Shown here: positions 37,456-50,795 of the stretch, piece after piece
Numbering within the stretch: the first letter of the stretch is position 1
Layout: each line of letters starts with the position of its first letter
Assembly: GCA_013399015.1 (NCBI GenBank)
Contig: VWZX01001949.1
Span: 868,001 to 932,000 of the forward strand
DNA length: 64,000 nt
DNA from: Galbula dea
Lineage: Eukaryota > Chordata > Aves > Piciformes > Galbulidae
Direction: 5' to 3'
Position numbers and translations under genes: made by a program
The notes under the pieces: model-generated
Told to the model about the DNA's origin: nothing
The model's database searches: none
What the model saw: the letters and a program-made list of their open reading frames with translations, nothing else

Positions 37456-40092
37456 AATAGAATGCCAGGCTCTAAGAATGACTAATAACCAAAATGAACA
37501 GGCCATAGAAAATCATGAATCTGCAGAAATATGAACAAGCTCTGTTAAATCCTTGCTAGAGAAAAGTAGTTGTCTGGAAATAAAGATTTACATAGTATTT
37601 ACTACCCAATAAAAGAAGCTGGGTTAATAACACATTGAGTCTAAGCCTCAGCTGGTAGTAAAATGAAGTCCTTGGAGTTGCATTGATCTGTGGCATTCGT
37701 GGGTGCATTGCATTATTCATAACTATTGGTTCAACAGTTTGGACAAATGCAGGAAGTGCAAGGCAGGAATTAACCTTTGAGTTTGCCTCCTGCAGAGGTT
37801 TTTTTCTTGATGCACATGAAAAAAGCAGAAGATATACTGACTAACAAACTGTAAACGGATGAAGAATCCCAACAAATGATACACAAATTCCTGATGCGGC
37901 ACAGTCTGCTCCCTTCATTGCTTGGCCTGCTTCATATCATGGCCTCCTTGACAAGTAATTTTATGACATGCTCCAAAAAATGACTTCACCACTGTGGATA
38001 ATGTGAACATGCTGGTATTTCTATTCTCTAGATCATTGACCACAAAATTACACAAATATTTGTTCATCTGGGCCTTTTTTCTTTCTACTGGCGCAGCAAT
38101 ATTCTCCAGTCTGTGATGGAGCTGGCTACACAAAGAGGGTATTTCCTCTATTCTGCTGGAAAGTCACTGTACCCAGTGTCAAACTCCCAGTTGGGTCTCA
38201 GTAAGACTGGAATCACATTTGACCCTTTCAATCACACACTGAGGCTTCCCAGCACTGTAAATGTGAATTTCCAAAGTTGGGTTAGCCTGTACATATCTTT
38301 GCCTGGACAAAAAAAAAGAAGTGAATGAAATTGTATTAAGTGTTAAAGAATGAAGACTATAAAACAAAACCCATGTATGTCAGACAGGTTCATTTTCCTG
38401 TTGGAAAGTAGGTCTACCCTTTTAAGCCACAAGTTGTTTTTAAAATACTTTGTTAACAAATGCATATTGTTTTTTTTTTTTATATAAAAGAAGACAAGAA
38501 ATAAACCTTAGAGATGTTTAGAGAAGCTATGAGTAGGTCTCTAAAAGATCAAACTTGTTTGAAGTATGCAATATTTGAGAACCAGTTTTCCCCCTTTGGC
38601 CTGAGCATCCAGATTCTGCATTCTAACTCTGGTAATATTTTATTCAAAGTTTCTTTTGGTATTTGGTTAGTAAACGTTTCTCTTTCAACAGAGCTGCTTT
38701 CAGTCTCTGTTTCCTGGGGAAATGGAGCTTATGCAATCCCTTTGTACATGTTCATGTCTGTCTGTTTGTGTCCCTTTGCAGTATTTTTTGAGCCTTTTGG
38801 CCAAAATCAAGCCAGATTTGACATAGACAGAGATATCTCACCAATGTTCACATTCTTGCATACCTTTTGTAAGGAGGCACCGAGGAAGGAAGAGAGAAGC
38901 CATAGGAGTATCACACCTTTGAGAAAAGTATTTACTCAAGCACTATTAGATGCCAGAGAATCCACACAGCTGAGACCTCTCAGACAGCCAACTGCAAGAA
39001 AACAGCTTCAGCTGGAGTTTACAGGCAGCCACCAGACACAAATCTGTAGGGAAAGTGGCTTTATTAATATAGTGATTACAAAAATACTGCTACTTTAGGC
39101 ACACATAGGGCACATGTTCTCAAGTTCTCATCTTCTTGGGGTTTTTTATTTCTGAAAAGCAGCACTTTAAGCTGCCTCTCTTCCTGAGCCAGGCCAATAC
39201 TTTTCCTTAATTTAGTCTTTGTTACAAAAGCAAAAAGAGTGAAATGAAAGGTACCACCTTAGGAAGTAAAATATTAAGTCCATCACAGATTCTTCCCTGA
39301 ACTCCTTCATAGGGAAAAGAGACAGTCACCTTTCAGTGGATATAGAGTGGTTCTGACTCAAGAAGGTGAATAAACTGAGGGTCTGGTATGGGCTGTTTCA
39401 GAAAACTCAGCAGAAGGAGGTCTCAGCTATCAAGAGCATTCAGGATACACATGCTTTTATTACCATTGTTTATTGCATCTGAAGCATTTAAAAATAAGTT
39501 ATAATGAAGATAATAAACTAACTTTCCATGCCCTGCTGGGTGTTCACCACAATGCCTACTAGTATTTTGTTATGAATTTTACAAAACTGGGATCATTGTT
39601 TCCTGGTTTCATTTGGGGCACTATTGTTTGCCAACCCAAAAGACACAGAACTGAGGCAAAGAAAGAGAACAGGGCATGGGAAGTGATGTACCCCAAAAGG
39701 ACCAACTTGATTTTGGATATCACAGGCTGAGGATTCTGGGGGCTGATTCCAATGAATCTAAGGGCCTTTCTCACTCTGTTTCCACTCTAGTAGCTTTTCT
39801 CATTTAGCTGTGGCTAGCCAGGTCTCTGATTTGAACAAAAAAACCTGTCTTTCCAAACAATTCTTTTAGACTGGCTTTTAAATATTGTAGACCAAATCTC
39901 TCCTTCCCATTCACTAGCACATTAGTGACTGGCTGATAAAAGTTCTAGTGAAGGTTGACCTGTGAAAGGCAATAACCACTTCAGCTCTTCAGGCATTATT
40001 AGCTTTCCTTTTTCACTAAGTGGAGGACCAACTTCTTCCTTCATCTTCCTCTTTCTGCTGAAATATTAAGTTTTGCTTTAGAAAAAGTCAAA

Positions 40093-40455
40093 ATCATAGA
40101 ATCATAGAATGTCCCAGGTTGGACGGGACCTTAAAATCATCTAGTTCCAACCCTCCTGCCATGGACAGGGTTGCCACTTACTAGACCAGGTTGCCCAGGG
40201 CCACATCCAGCCTGGCCTTGAATACTGCCAGGGTTGGGGCAACCACAACCTCTCTGGGCAACCTGTTCCAGTGCCTCACCACCCTCTGGGTAAAGAACCT
40301 CCTTCTAATTTGTAGTCTAAATCTCCCCCCCCCCTTCAGTTTATATCCATTCCTTCTTGTCCTGTTGCAGTCTGACCAGCTGAAAAGTCTCTCCCCCTCA
40401 GGTGGGGCCTCACAAGGGCAGAGTACAGGGGCAGAATCACAGTAGAGGGGCAGAA
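40093..40455 (-). mobile_element. CR1 LINE 3' end with internal deletion
   Basis: The minus strand ends at 40093 with two perfect ATTCTATG terminal octamers. The ORF piece reads RRRFFTQRVVRHWNRLPREVV. Upstream, CR1 sequence for the region before the tail is joined early to the GGGGAGAGACTTTTCAGCTGG segment, indicating an internal deletion. A 14-bp unit (aggggcagaatcac) is repeated in tandem at the 5' end (40428-40460). A C11 run sits near 40326. The copy is well preserved and is a close match, inverted, to 48475-48820. Confidence 0.9.
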
Positions 40456-41238
40456 TCACTCAGTAAAATCAATAACGTGATAGTATATCTGCACCAACAA
40501 GCCCAAAGCTTGCATTTCTTATGTCATCTCCCTTGTAAGCATTCCTGGGAGCTGTGAGTACTTATTGAGGGATAGTTGTTTCCACTGTGGAGAAGCATAG
40601 TGAAGAAAGTTCTGGGGTAAATTATCTGACATTTGAATTATTGTCATGAATGATAAACCAGATGTTCTGTATGCATGAACTTTTCATGATCTTGCAGGCT
40701 GGCTAGATAATGTGAAATTCTATTACAGCAAGGAACAAGGAGCTATAGTGGGCATATAAGTCCCAAATCTAGCTCCTGATGATACAGTTTTTTCCACAGC
40801 TTATCCACTAAACCACAGACGTGCTAGTCCTTGCACATCCAGCAGCATTTCTGTAACCATTCTTAGCTGGAAGTGAGATTTTTGGCAAATTATTTGGAAA
40901 ACTCCATAAAATATATATTTCTGTTTCCCCAGCTAATGCTAAGCTCAGTGCCCCTCACTGTCCTCTGGGTCTCTGGAAGGTTTCTGGGCATGATTGTTTC
41001 TGTTTTCCTTCTCCCAGATGAGAAGGTTTATTTTTACACCTACCATTAGCAAGCCCTAGGCTTTACAAGAGAAAATGCATCAAATCACTTTTCATTTCCC
41101 CAGAGACACAAAGCAGCTATAAACCAAGCTAAAGCAGTTAATTGCTCTGACTCTCCAAAGCAACATAAAGGAACTGGAGTACCCTGGAGAATCTGGCTTT
41201 TACAGAGTAGTTTTGGTTGCATGAAAGGCATAACCCTT

Positions 41239-41303
41239 AAAATCATAGTCATAATGCTCAAGGGGATTTCAGGAGATCACACAGTCCAACTTTTCACACT
41301 CAG
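41239..41303 (-). mobile_element. CR1 3' tail remnant
   Basis: The minus strand resembles GTTGGACTGTGTGATCTCC followed by a decayed AAATCCCCTTGAGC and an ATTATGACTATGATT terminus, the usual order of the CR1 tail. It is only about 65 bp long and diverged. Confidence 0.55.
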
Positions 41304-43379
41304 GTGGGCTCAAGGTTAAAGGTAGGTTACATTTGATGGTGTTTACTTACTCCTTTTTTAAAACAGGTGTTTACACAGTGTTTTTCTACAGACAGATTTG
41401 TACCTGCACATGCAGAATGGCTGAAGTCTCAGGAGAGATTTGCACACCAAATCCTCACTCAGTTCTTTCTGTTTGCTTTGCAATTTTCACACCCACCATG
41501 GAGTGGCTGACAGGAGCCAGCACTGGAGATAGTAGCAGAACTCCCTTCTTCCAGTAGTTCCTATGACTTGAACCACAACCCACAAACTTTTGGGCTTGCC
41601 ACCATACAAAAAAATTGTAACCCTATGTTCAGGAACCAGGCAAAGCCTTCCCTCAGCTGTGCTTCTGGGAAAGAAATATGCCCCATTGACAACTGCCTCG
41701 CCAGTGGGTCTGAGCACGTCTAGCTGTGCTGAATATCCCCAAGATGCTGTATGTGTTGATCTAAGATCAACTCTAGATTATGTAACTGCCATATTCTCTC
41801 TTTGTAAAAAGAATGAAATGGGATGGAGTTTTGGTATAAATTGCTCTGATTGTGAATAATTCATTGCAGCATTTCCTTGCATTCACCCTCCTAATCATGA
41901 GGTTAGGGAAATACTGCTTAAAAGTTGTGGCAATGACTCAGAGCCCAGCATAAGCAGTAAAAATTTTCTCTGTTTTAGGATATATTGTTATTATCCCATA
42001 AATATGGCATATCTGCATAGTCTCTGCCTTAAAATGTATGGACCATGGAGAGGAAATGATATTACATCATTATATTGTCATGTGCAGCTGGCAGGAATTC
42101 TGGGAGCCATTCCTTAACTCCATGCTCAGATGAGAGGAGAAAGGGGTAAGAAATAAGTGACAGGTAGAGCTGTATCAAGGTAGAACTGATTTTTTTTAAA
42201 TCAGTTTTCATCTGAGACAGATGTACAATGCTGGAAATCTAAACCTGTCTTCCTCCAGGCTGTCCAAATTTCTATGTGATGAAGTCCTTCACATGCTGTT
42301 TATGTGTGTGTTGAAGTCATTTGTTTGCCTATACCTTAAAAAAGCAGAGACATTTAGTTTCCTCTACCATATGAAATAAAAGTACCTGCAACATAGGCCA
42401 AAGCAACATATGCAAGTTTAGCCCTACATGCTACTCATATCAAACACCTCAGCAACAGTATTAGAGGAAGATCTGTAGGGCCAAAAAAGGTGGCATTCTT
42501 CACATCTGCCATTGCAGGGGGTAAACCTGAGCTGGCTGTCTGGGCTGCCATCATAGCCAGTCAAGTAATTGGAGTTTATGTTTCAGTTTATCCATGCACA
42601 TATAAGCATGTACTTCAAGGAGATGAACCACGCCCTTAGTTTTGTTAGATAAGAGATATAACAGCATTGGATGTCATTAACTGCAGTACTAGGCTTCAAC
42701 CTCTTTGTTGGTTTGTGGACATGTCTTTTTGTTACAAATGGCTAGTTGGCTTTCAGCCTATCTTTGCATTGTCTCATTTGTTCTCAGCAAATATTGGCAG
42801 AGAATTAACATTTTTTCCAGTCTTTTGTAATCTCTCTACTATTGTGAGATTAAAAGAAAACATCAGGGAACCAGAGACTGCATCAGCTTAACTTTAAGAT
42901 GTCCAAGTCAAAGTTATCCAGGCCTGCTGATTTCAAAAAGAGTTGTTTCATATTCTCTGATCCACCAATGGCTCAGAAAGTTTATCATCCTCATGTGATC
43001 TGAGTGTGTCATTTGGCTTGCTCACAAATACAGACTAGAAGGATGCTACCTTTATTGTTACTAGCGCTTAATTTGTTCCTGGTGTACTTAAAACTCCTGG
43101 ATTTCTTCCTGTCTTCAACCTTTCTAGCTCTGGATAGTGTCTGATGTCTTCAGCTTCCATTATCAACCACCTAATTAGAAAGAAATCACAGAACATATTT
43201 CCAAATTTTTAGTTTGTTATAGTCCCTTATTTTTCAATGTTTCATCTCTTGCCTTTACCTGCCAATTGCACTTTTACCTAAAACGGGTGGCTTTTTTTTT
43301 TCCTTTTCTGACTATCTAACACATTGTTCTTAAATAAAGTTCATTGTTAGACCTGTCACCTCCCTTGACCTGCTTGCTA

Positions 43380-43632
43380 CACCTCTTCTGATGCAGCCCA
43401 GGACACAGTTGGCCTTCTGGGCAACAAGTGCATATTGCTGGCTCATGTCCAGCTTCTGGGCTACCAAAACACTCAAGTCTTTCTCTGCAGGGCTGCTCAC
43501 AATGATTTCCTCTCCCAGTCTGTACTCATGTCTGGGATTGCCTCAACCCAGGTGCAGGACCTTGCACTTGGACTTGTTGAACCTCATTTGGTTCATGTGG
43601 GCCCAATTCTCAAGCTTGTTCAGATTTCCCTA
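43380..43632 (-). mobile_element. Internal CR1 LINE fragment
   Basis: The minus strand holds the part of CR1 that encodes the region around an HEPNEVQQVQVQG-type phrase and, further on, the LAAQKPKVLVAQKLDMSQ-type region (plus strand: ggttcatgtgggcccaattc, ctggctcatgtccagcttct). Neither CR1 end is present, so this is an internal fragment of a different segment from most other copies here. Confidence 0.75.
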
Positions 43633-45296
43633 GTCATCTATTGGTGATTTTGCTAAAGCATCTGCCTGAGCACATCAGAGCAATACACAGGGCACCAGTT
43701 TGGTTATTGGAAGAATAAAGGCATCAGCTGACCTCTGCAGCTGCCTGGTTATGTGATCACTGTCAACTTTTTCTCTTTACTTGTTCTTTAAACATGAACA
43801 ATAACAATACATAAATCATACAGTAAATATCTATGCCCAAGAAGAGTTCCATGAAGGTTATCAATAAAATCACAAATCTGGTGTTCCTGACTGACTGAAG
43901 ACTTAACTTGCAATGAAATAGTCTTCTTTGACATATTTCCTTTTTAAAAATAGGCTGTTTCCCCCAGATTTTTTTAATGAGGGAAGAAAGTAGCTTTCTT
44001 TTCATACATTGCTGTTTGTTTGCTTGCTTTTTTAATATGCTGCTCCCATTGATTTCTCCCTTTTTTTTTGTGGCAAGTGAAGAATACCAAGATATATTGC
44101 ATCACTATGCACCAACACAGCCTGAACCACGTCTGGAGCACCACAGGGGAGATAGAGCTAGTAGCAACCACTCAGAGGAAGCATTTATGAGCCACAGCTG
44201 GCCAGGTGTTAAGAAGTGCTCTGTGCTGAGCCTGATGTGGTAGGCACAGGTGAGCTTACAGAGAGATCTTGTCTCTCTCTTCATCTTCTGCTTTTACGTC
44301 TCTGAACTACTGTCAGTCTGTTTTTACTGGTGGGGGCCCTGCTGTGTAGAGCATGAATGTATGTAGCCACACATTCATGCCCCAATACTAATCAGGCTCA
44401 GAGAGTGTTCTTGGGAATCACCTCAGATGAAAAACACTGATTTTTATTACTACCTGGAGCTCAAATGAACACCTCTGGAATTCCACACAATGGAAGAAAA
44501 AGGCAAATCTCCAGCCACTAGACATCCTTGCAGTAAAATTTCAGAGGCCAACAGGCAGCAAGTCTCCTCCATTTCCCAGAAAGAGTAGAATAATTCAGGA
44601 AGAGTGACAAATGTCTCTAATCTCTTCCTGTGTTATAACAAAGTCAAGGGAAATATTTCTATTGCTTAATTCTTATGCTGCTGCATTGCATGTTATGACT
44701 GACCAGCTGTGAAGACAATGCAGGAGACACAGGGACCAGAGGAGGGAAAAATGATTTACCCTCTGGAAGCTACTGAAATTTGTGAAGGATTCTTTACAGA
44801 TGATGAGATTTCTCCTGGCAGGTCATTGTTCTTTTCTATAAAGCAATTACTGGCTGATCTTTTGAGGGCTGAGTGATACCAGCTCTGTTCTTCTACTCTG
44901 GAACACTTTTTAGGAAACTATTAGAAAATGTGATTTCTGTAGTAATTCAAATTAATTACAGATTGAACATTTGTATAAAAGGTTAAACTCATGATTGTTC
45001 TTCCTGACTGTCCTCAGCATCTTTTGAAATTGGTCTTGATTGGAAGATGCTGGAAAACAAGTTTGGTTTGCATTTTTTTTTTCATTATTTTTCCAATTTT
45101 TACTGGAAATTCTATTTAAAAGCTTCAAATAACATGTCAGCAACATAAAGTCCTGTGTTTGTGTCTGTATTTTTCTGCTGAAGCCACTCATTAGTTCCAT
45201 ATTGTTTTGATGACTTCAGCTGGCAGGATGCAAAATATGAATGGCACCAGCAAAAGTCAGCATGAGCTTTTGGGGACAATCTTGTAACAGGGCCTG

Positions 45297-45511
45297 TTGT
45301 GACAAGACAAGGGTAATTGTTTCAAGGTGAAAGAGGGGAGATTTAGAGTAGATCTAAGAAAAACAGGTTGCCCAGAGAGATGGTAGATGTCTCATCCCTG
45401 AAAACTTTCAAGGTCAGTTGAAAGTTGAAGGTGTCCCTGCTCCCTGCAGGGAGGTTGGACTAGACAACATTTAAATGTCCCTTCCAACCCAAAACATTCT
45501 AATCTTCTATG
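45297..45511 (+). mobile_element. Diverged CR1 LINE 3' end
   Basis: The plus strand follows the CR1 3' consensus order: GACAAGACAAGGGTAATTG, a gggagatttagagtagat piece, GGTTGCCCAGAGAGATGG, GGAGGTTGGACTAGAC and CCCTTCCAACCC with a decayed ATTCTAATCTTCTATGG end. There are several small deletions. Confidence 0.8.
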
Positions 45512-48318
45512 GATAATGTGGATACAATCTTTCTGCACCACTTGGCTACAGGCCCAGATTCACTCTCCAAAAGGCTACAACAGATACATTTAACAATATA
45601 TTTACAGCCTGAAGTGTCTTTGCCATAACTATGCAACTTATAAAGTCTTTCCACTTTACTCCTTTGTGTTGAGTTCTTTTTGCTTACGAAAGACATTTTG
45701 CCTTTCTGTTTCTTCTAAATATTCAGAGTAAATACATTGTAAGTTGAAATATCCAAGCAATATGTCTCAACCCATGTTTAAAAGACAAAAATAATCTACT
45801 TGATTTTTCACTTAGCAGCACTTCCAGTACTGTAGAATATACCAAAATCCATAAATGGTGAAAGAACCCTGGAATCCCTACCAATCCTCCAAAAATAAAG
45901 AAATTACTGTTATTATCACAATGTGTAATGGGAATGCTATTTGAGAGTCATCATACTCTTTACACACTGCAAGAAGTATCCTCTGGTGCTTGAATCCCAT
46001 AATTTCCCTTGGAAAAAGGTCATAGAATCAAACCCTCAAACCTTGTGTTTAAATAACATTGCAGATCTGGCTGCAACCCATGACTGTGATGAAAATGCTT
46101 AATTAAGGTTTCCAGTTTACTCATAAATCACTCCACATTGTTTATCTATTACAGCATATACCTTATGTTGTACTTACAGTGAGAGCTCTCAGAGACTGAA
46201 GAGTTTGTGTCCACCCAGGCAGCCTGGGTTAATTGGAAAGGCATTTATCTTTGGTCTTGAATGTATTATTTCTGTGGGTTTTCTGAATGATCTTTAATGT
46301 TATTTGGATACTGCAATTTTGGTAATAGAATCTGTTTTTTTACAATAACATTCAAATTATTCAAGGGTAGCCTAAATATGGCAATGTTATTAGCAAAAAT
46401 TTTAGACTACTCCTTATTTATTTTTTTCTTTCTATCTCTATAACATTCAAAGATAAAGCAATAAACAAAGGTCTTAGGAGACAGGGTTTTCTCACAAGGT
46501 TTCTATGTGACTTTGAACCATCACCTAGGTCCAAATTTAGCCCAACTCAGCTTGATCCTAGGCTTTCTGTATTGTCAGAGGATGAGCAAGACAGAGAAAG
46601 AAAGAAAGATGGAGTAGAGACTTTCAGAGAGAAGTTCATCCCACATTAATGAGGATGGCCCAGGTCAGTGACTTTCTTTTGAAAAGATGAGGGAACTTTG
46701 GCCACTTATTTTGCTGCTTGAGCTTCACTCAAGTAAGTAAACTAAACTTTTGAGCATACATCTCCAGGAAGCAGATCTTTAACTGATAAACAATGGCCTT
46801 TTCACAATGGAGAGCACTGAAGAAACATGTACTAGAGAGCAAAAGATGCTGCATCCACAGTATCTCAGGTGGGCAGGTACCCAAACACAAATCCTCTCAG
46901 TAGAATATGATATTCATTCAGCCCTTAAACTCACATGGAAGTTAGGGTCTTCACTGGTCCACGAGCACGTATTTCATAGAACGTTAGAGCACATCAGTAA
47001 TAAGGTCTGGAATATTTTAAGCTCTGCCTTGCCTGTTGAGGAAGAGTCACTTTTTTTCCAGTATCCAGCACATGGGTTTCTGCTCCAGGTAATGGACAAG
47101 AATTTGCCTTCCTGTGAAACATTGTCCAAAAAAGTGTTTTAAAAGTACCTTTTGTTTTGGTTTTGGTTGGGTTTTTTGAGACCAAAACACATGGGCTTAT
47201 ACAGCCAACTGCCCTTATACAGAAGTATGGCCTGTCTTGAACTCCCACTGCAGCTTCCTGGGATGTCATGCAGAGAGACATGCCTGAGTCTGGCAGTTGC
47301 TCTGGTGAATGGTATATCTTATGTAAGCAAGGTGGATCAGTTGAAGACAAGCTGAAGATTCACTGTTGCCATCTTTGTTAGTGCCTGGTTCATGTGGCCT
47401 GATAAAAAGATTGCTATTTATCAGCTCAGGTTCTGCTGCTTATTGTAAATTACAATTTACCTTACACACTTCTTTAATAGCTACCCAACTTTACAGCAAA
47501 TTTAATATGGTCTAAATGTGGAACATGTTTGACTTTGAAAAGCTGTTTCAGTGCTATGTTGACTTTTATTGGCAATTGTATTTATTTTTACTGGGATAAT
47601 GTTTTCTTTTCCAATGTCTTGCAACATGATTAAGATAGAGGCAGAAGATTACCCTTATACATCCAGACCACTAAAACCCAAAGCACAACCAGCCAAGATG
47701 CAGGGACATGCACAGACTTTGTTGAGGGAAAATACACTAAACACCCACATAGCGTATAGTTACCCAGATATGTTTTAAACTGACAAGGAAGAGTATCAAT
47801 AGCCCAGAGCTTTAATGTGGATTTGTTTCCTCAGGAAGATAAAATAGCCCACCTCTAGGCCATCAGCAGGAGTGCTGATTGGCATGGGCCAAAACTGGTC
47901 CAGCTTTTGTGCTAGCAATTAAACTTTAGGCATGACCATGCTTAAACCCATTCCCCTATTTTAACATTACAGCTGGAACTGTGCAAACAAGGCTGAGTAC
48001 AGCTTGATGTTCCTAATCCTGCCTGCAAGTTAACACAGACACTAAAAAATCCAAAGGCTCATACTTTATTAAGACCTCATGTTATTTCATAAGATAGCAT
48101 TACTTCATGGCAGTTGAGGCTCACATTTTTGCAAGACATGAGACAAAAAGTAGTCAGTTTGCCAAGAATGGATGTGTTCATAACCACTCCATATATGTAA
48201 CACAGATGTCTCACAAGACAAAAAGCTAAGTGTTCTACAGCAGTGCAGATATTTATGTTCCCCTTCCACAGCTAACTGTCCTTCCATGATCACAAAACAT
48301 TTCCTTCTCTTTCCTCCT

Positions 48319-48352
48319 AAAACAAACAAACAAACAACCAAAACAAAACACA
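48319..48352. repeat. (CAAA)n microsatellite
   Basis: A run of aaacaaacaaacaaac units followed by imperfect copies, near the well-preserved CR1 at 48475. Confidence 0.75.
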
Positions 48353-48474
48353 CTGGTTGGGATGCTTGAGGAGATGATGGAATGTCTTTCATGCTGGACT
48401 AGGCAATTGTGCTGTCTAACATTGATGTGTGGAGTGCAACTTTTATGGAAGTTGTCAACCCCCTTTAGAACCTT

Positions 48475-48820
48475 ACAGTAGCCTTTCAATACCTAAAGGG
48501 GGATTACAAGATACAAGGGGAGAGACTTTTCAGCTGGTCAGATTGAAACTGGACATGGGGGAATGGTTACAAGCTAAAGGAGGGGAAATTTAGACTAGAG
48601 ATTAGAAGGAGGTTCTTCACCCAGAGGGTAGTGAGGCACTGGAACAGGTTGCCCAGAGAGGTTGTGGTTGCCCCAACACTGGCAGTGTTCAAGGCCAGGC
48701 TGGATGTGGCCCTGGGCAACCTGGTCTAGTAAGTGGCATCTCTGCCCATGGCAGAAGGGTTGGAACTAGATGATCTTTAAGGTCCCTTCCAACCTGGGAC
48801 ATTCTATGTGATTCTATGAT
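48475..48820 (+). mobile_element. Well-preserved CR1 LINE 3' end
   Basis: The plus strand starts with CTTTCAATACCTAAAGGGGG, continues through gagagacttttcagctggtc and GGCTGGATGTGGCCCTGGGC, and ends with ATTCTATGTGATTCTATGATC. By eye it matches the minus-strand copy at 40093-40455 at above 90 percent over the last 250 bp. Confidence 0.9.
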
Positions 48821-50719
48821 CTTTAAGCATTTAACAGCTGCTCTTCACACAGGATGCCCTCTTTCCCTGCAGAGTGAGCACACAACAAAGCCTGTGATAC
48901 TGAAATATTTTGCATTCTGGGATTTTAGAATGTCTCTCTCTTACAACAGGAGATGATAAAAAATTAAGCTATGGATCATTGGGAAGCATTTAGCAAGGGT
49001 GGGAAGGCAGGCACTACTCAGGTGAGCCCCTGTCACATGGTGGCTAGTTTGCTTTCATCCTGACATGAAATGCAGACTTGAGGTTCAAAAGTAGAACCTG
49101 TTTTCCCAGCTTGAATTTCTGAGACAAAACTATGGGAATTCACTGGGGCTAAAGCAGCTAATGTCTTCCAAAACAGAGGACAAAGGGAATACAGTGAAAG
49201 TACAAGCTTAGTTATGGGATGAGAAGTCCATATTAGACTGAAACCATCTAATCAGCCTTCTATTTTAACATTGTTTCCCATGATGAGACCAATTAAAGGC
49301 AAATGTTTTGTGTCCTCTTTTTATTTTTGGTTCTGTGTCATTGTTTATAGGGGCAACAGGATGTAGAGGTTTTATATATGATTCTATGATTCTATTGTTA
49401 TTAAGTTTGAATTTATTTGGGCAAGTTACTCATCTGTGACTAATTATATTTATTTTAAAGCCATGGACATGTCATTCTAGAAGATCTTTCCTGTCTTTTT
49501 TTTTTTTTCTTCTTTACTGTGTGCTGAATATGAATTTCTTCTATAAAATTTCAGGTAGGATCACATCACTTTTATTTCTGAGTATTTATTAATCATGATA
49601 ATTTTCTCAGAAAACAGGAATAAAATTACTCTTAGTTAAATATCACATATACCCAGAAAATAAAAACAAAAAAGATATGACTCCAAAGATATGTTGTTCA
49701 TGCTCCAAGTGCTTCTCTTAATAACACAGTATCTCAGGCAGAGCATGGAGAATGAGCATGTTAGTGTAAATAGATTCTTTCTCTGATAGTTCTTCACCAG
49801 TGATCACAGTTCCTCTACTAATTTAAAAACTACAGGACAAGTCCAACATTTCTACTGCTCCACACTGAGAATTTGGGGCTGTTTTCATTTGCCTTCCACA
49901 TTTTTACATAAGCAGATTTGACTTTTCAACCAAACCTTAAGTGTTACAAGGTTCTTTTATTTAAAAAGGAGGCCAATACTTGCAAAATCACCTGACCCCA
50001 AAAGCTAGCTTTTGAAGAAGACAAAAAAATCATTGGTCTGATATAATGATACAATTCTCCTTCCAGTAATATCCTTACTATTTGCCAGTAGGTGTAATCC
50101 TACATCTCTTGCTAAATAATACAGATATGATGGAGAGAAAGAGAGGCAGAGTTCATCAATTTGACCACAAAAATGTTAAGGTGTCCAAGCTAAGATAATC
50201 ACATGTACATTCCAGAGTCAATGGAAGAACAGGGACGTGGATTGAGTCAATTTACTTTAAGCATCTGTTTTAGCACAAGAAAATTTCCCTCTAGGATTGA
50301 CAAAAAGGGTCTAGTTCACTGTTTAAAACACATGCATAAGAGATGCATAAACTAATCATTTTAGATGACCTTAATTCTGCTCTGCATGCCTTCAACAGAG
50401 CCTCCGGAAGTCACAGAGTATCTTGCAGTATAAAAGTCTTGTGTGAAAATACCAACCTTTGTAAAAGGCCAGAGCAGAGACCATACATGAAAGAGTGCTT
50501 CAGAATAGCACTGAGTAGTGCATAAACAATGTATGTCCTCTGAGAGAGTACAAATTCTGCCACTGTGTTGCTGTCCTGCTCCTGAACTTTGTTTCAGCCC
50601 TCTGGAGTCTGATAATAAGGCTAAAATATTTCACTTACATAATTAATTCTTATAACACACATAGTCATCTTAGAAAAGCCAAAATCCTATGAAACAGTGC
50701 TGGGAGGGCAGTATACCCA

Positions 50720-50795
50720 CAGAATCAAAGAAACATTAAGGTTGGAAAAGAGTCTCTAAGATTATCAAGTCCAACTGTCAGTGGAAACACCCCTA
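50720..50795 (-). mobile_element. CR1 3' tail remnant
   Basis: The plus strand reads cagaatcaaagaaacattaa then ggttggaaaagagtctctaa, the reverse complement of the CR1 tail order, followed by cagtccaactgtcag-like sequence. It is short and decayed. Confidence 0.7.

Noticed and set aside
42184..42206. 9-bp inverted repeat AACTGATTT/AAATCAGTT
   Set aside because: It is short, AT-rich and built around a T run; expected by chance in this much sequence.
49378..49394. Possible CR1 terminal octamers (atgattctatgattctat)
   Set aside because: The 17 bases match, but no adjacent CR1 body exists on either side, so origin is not supported.
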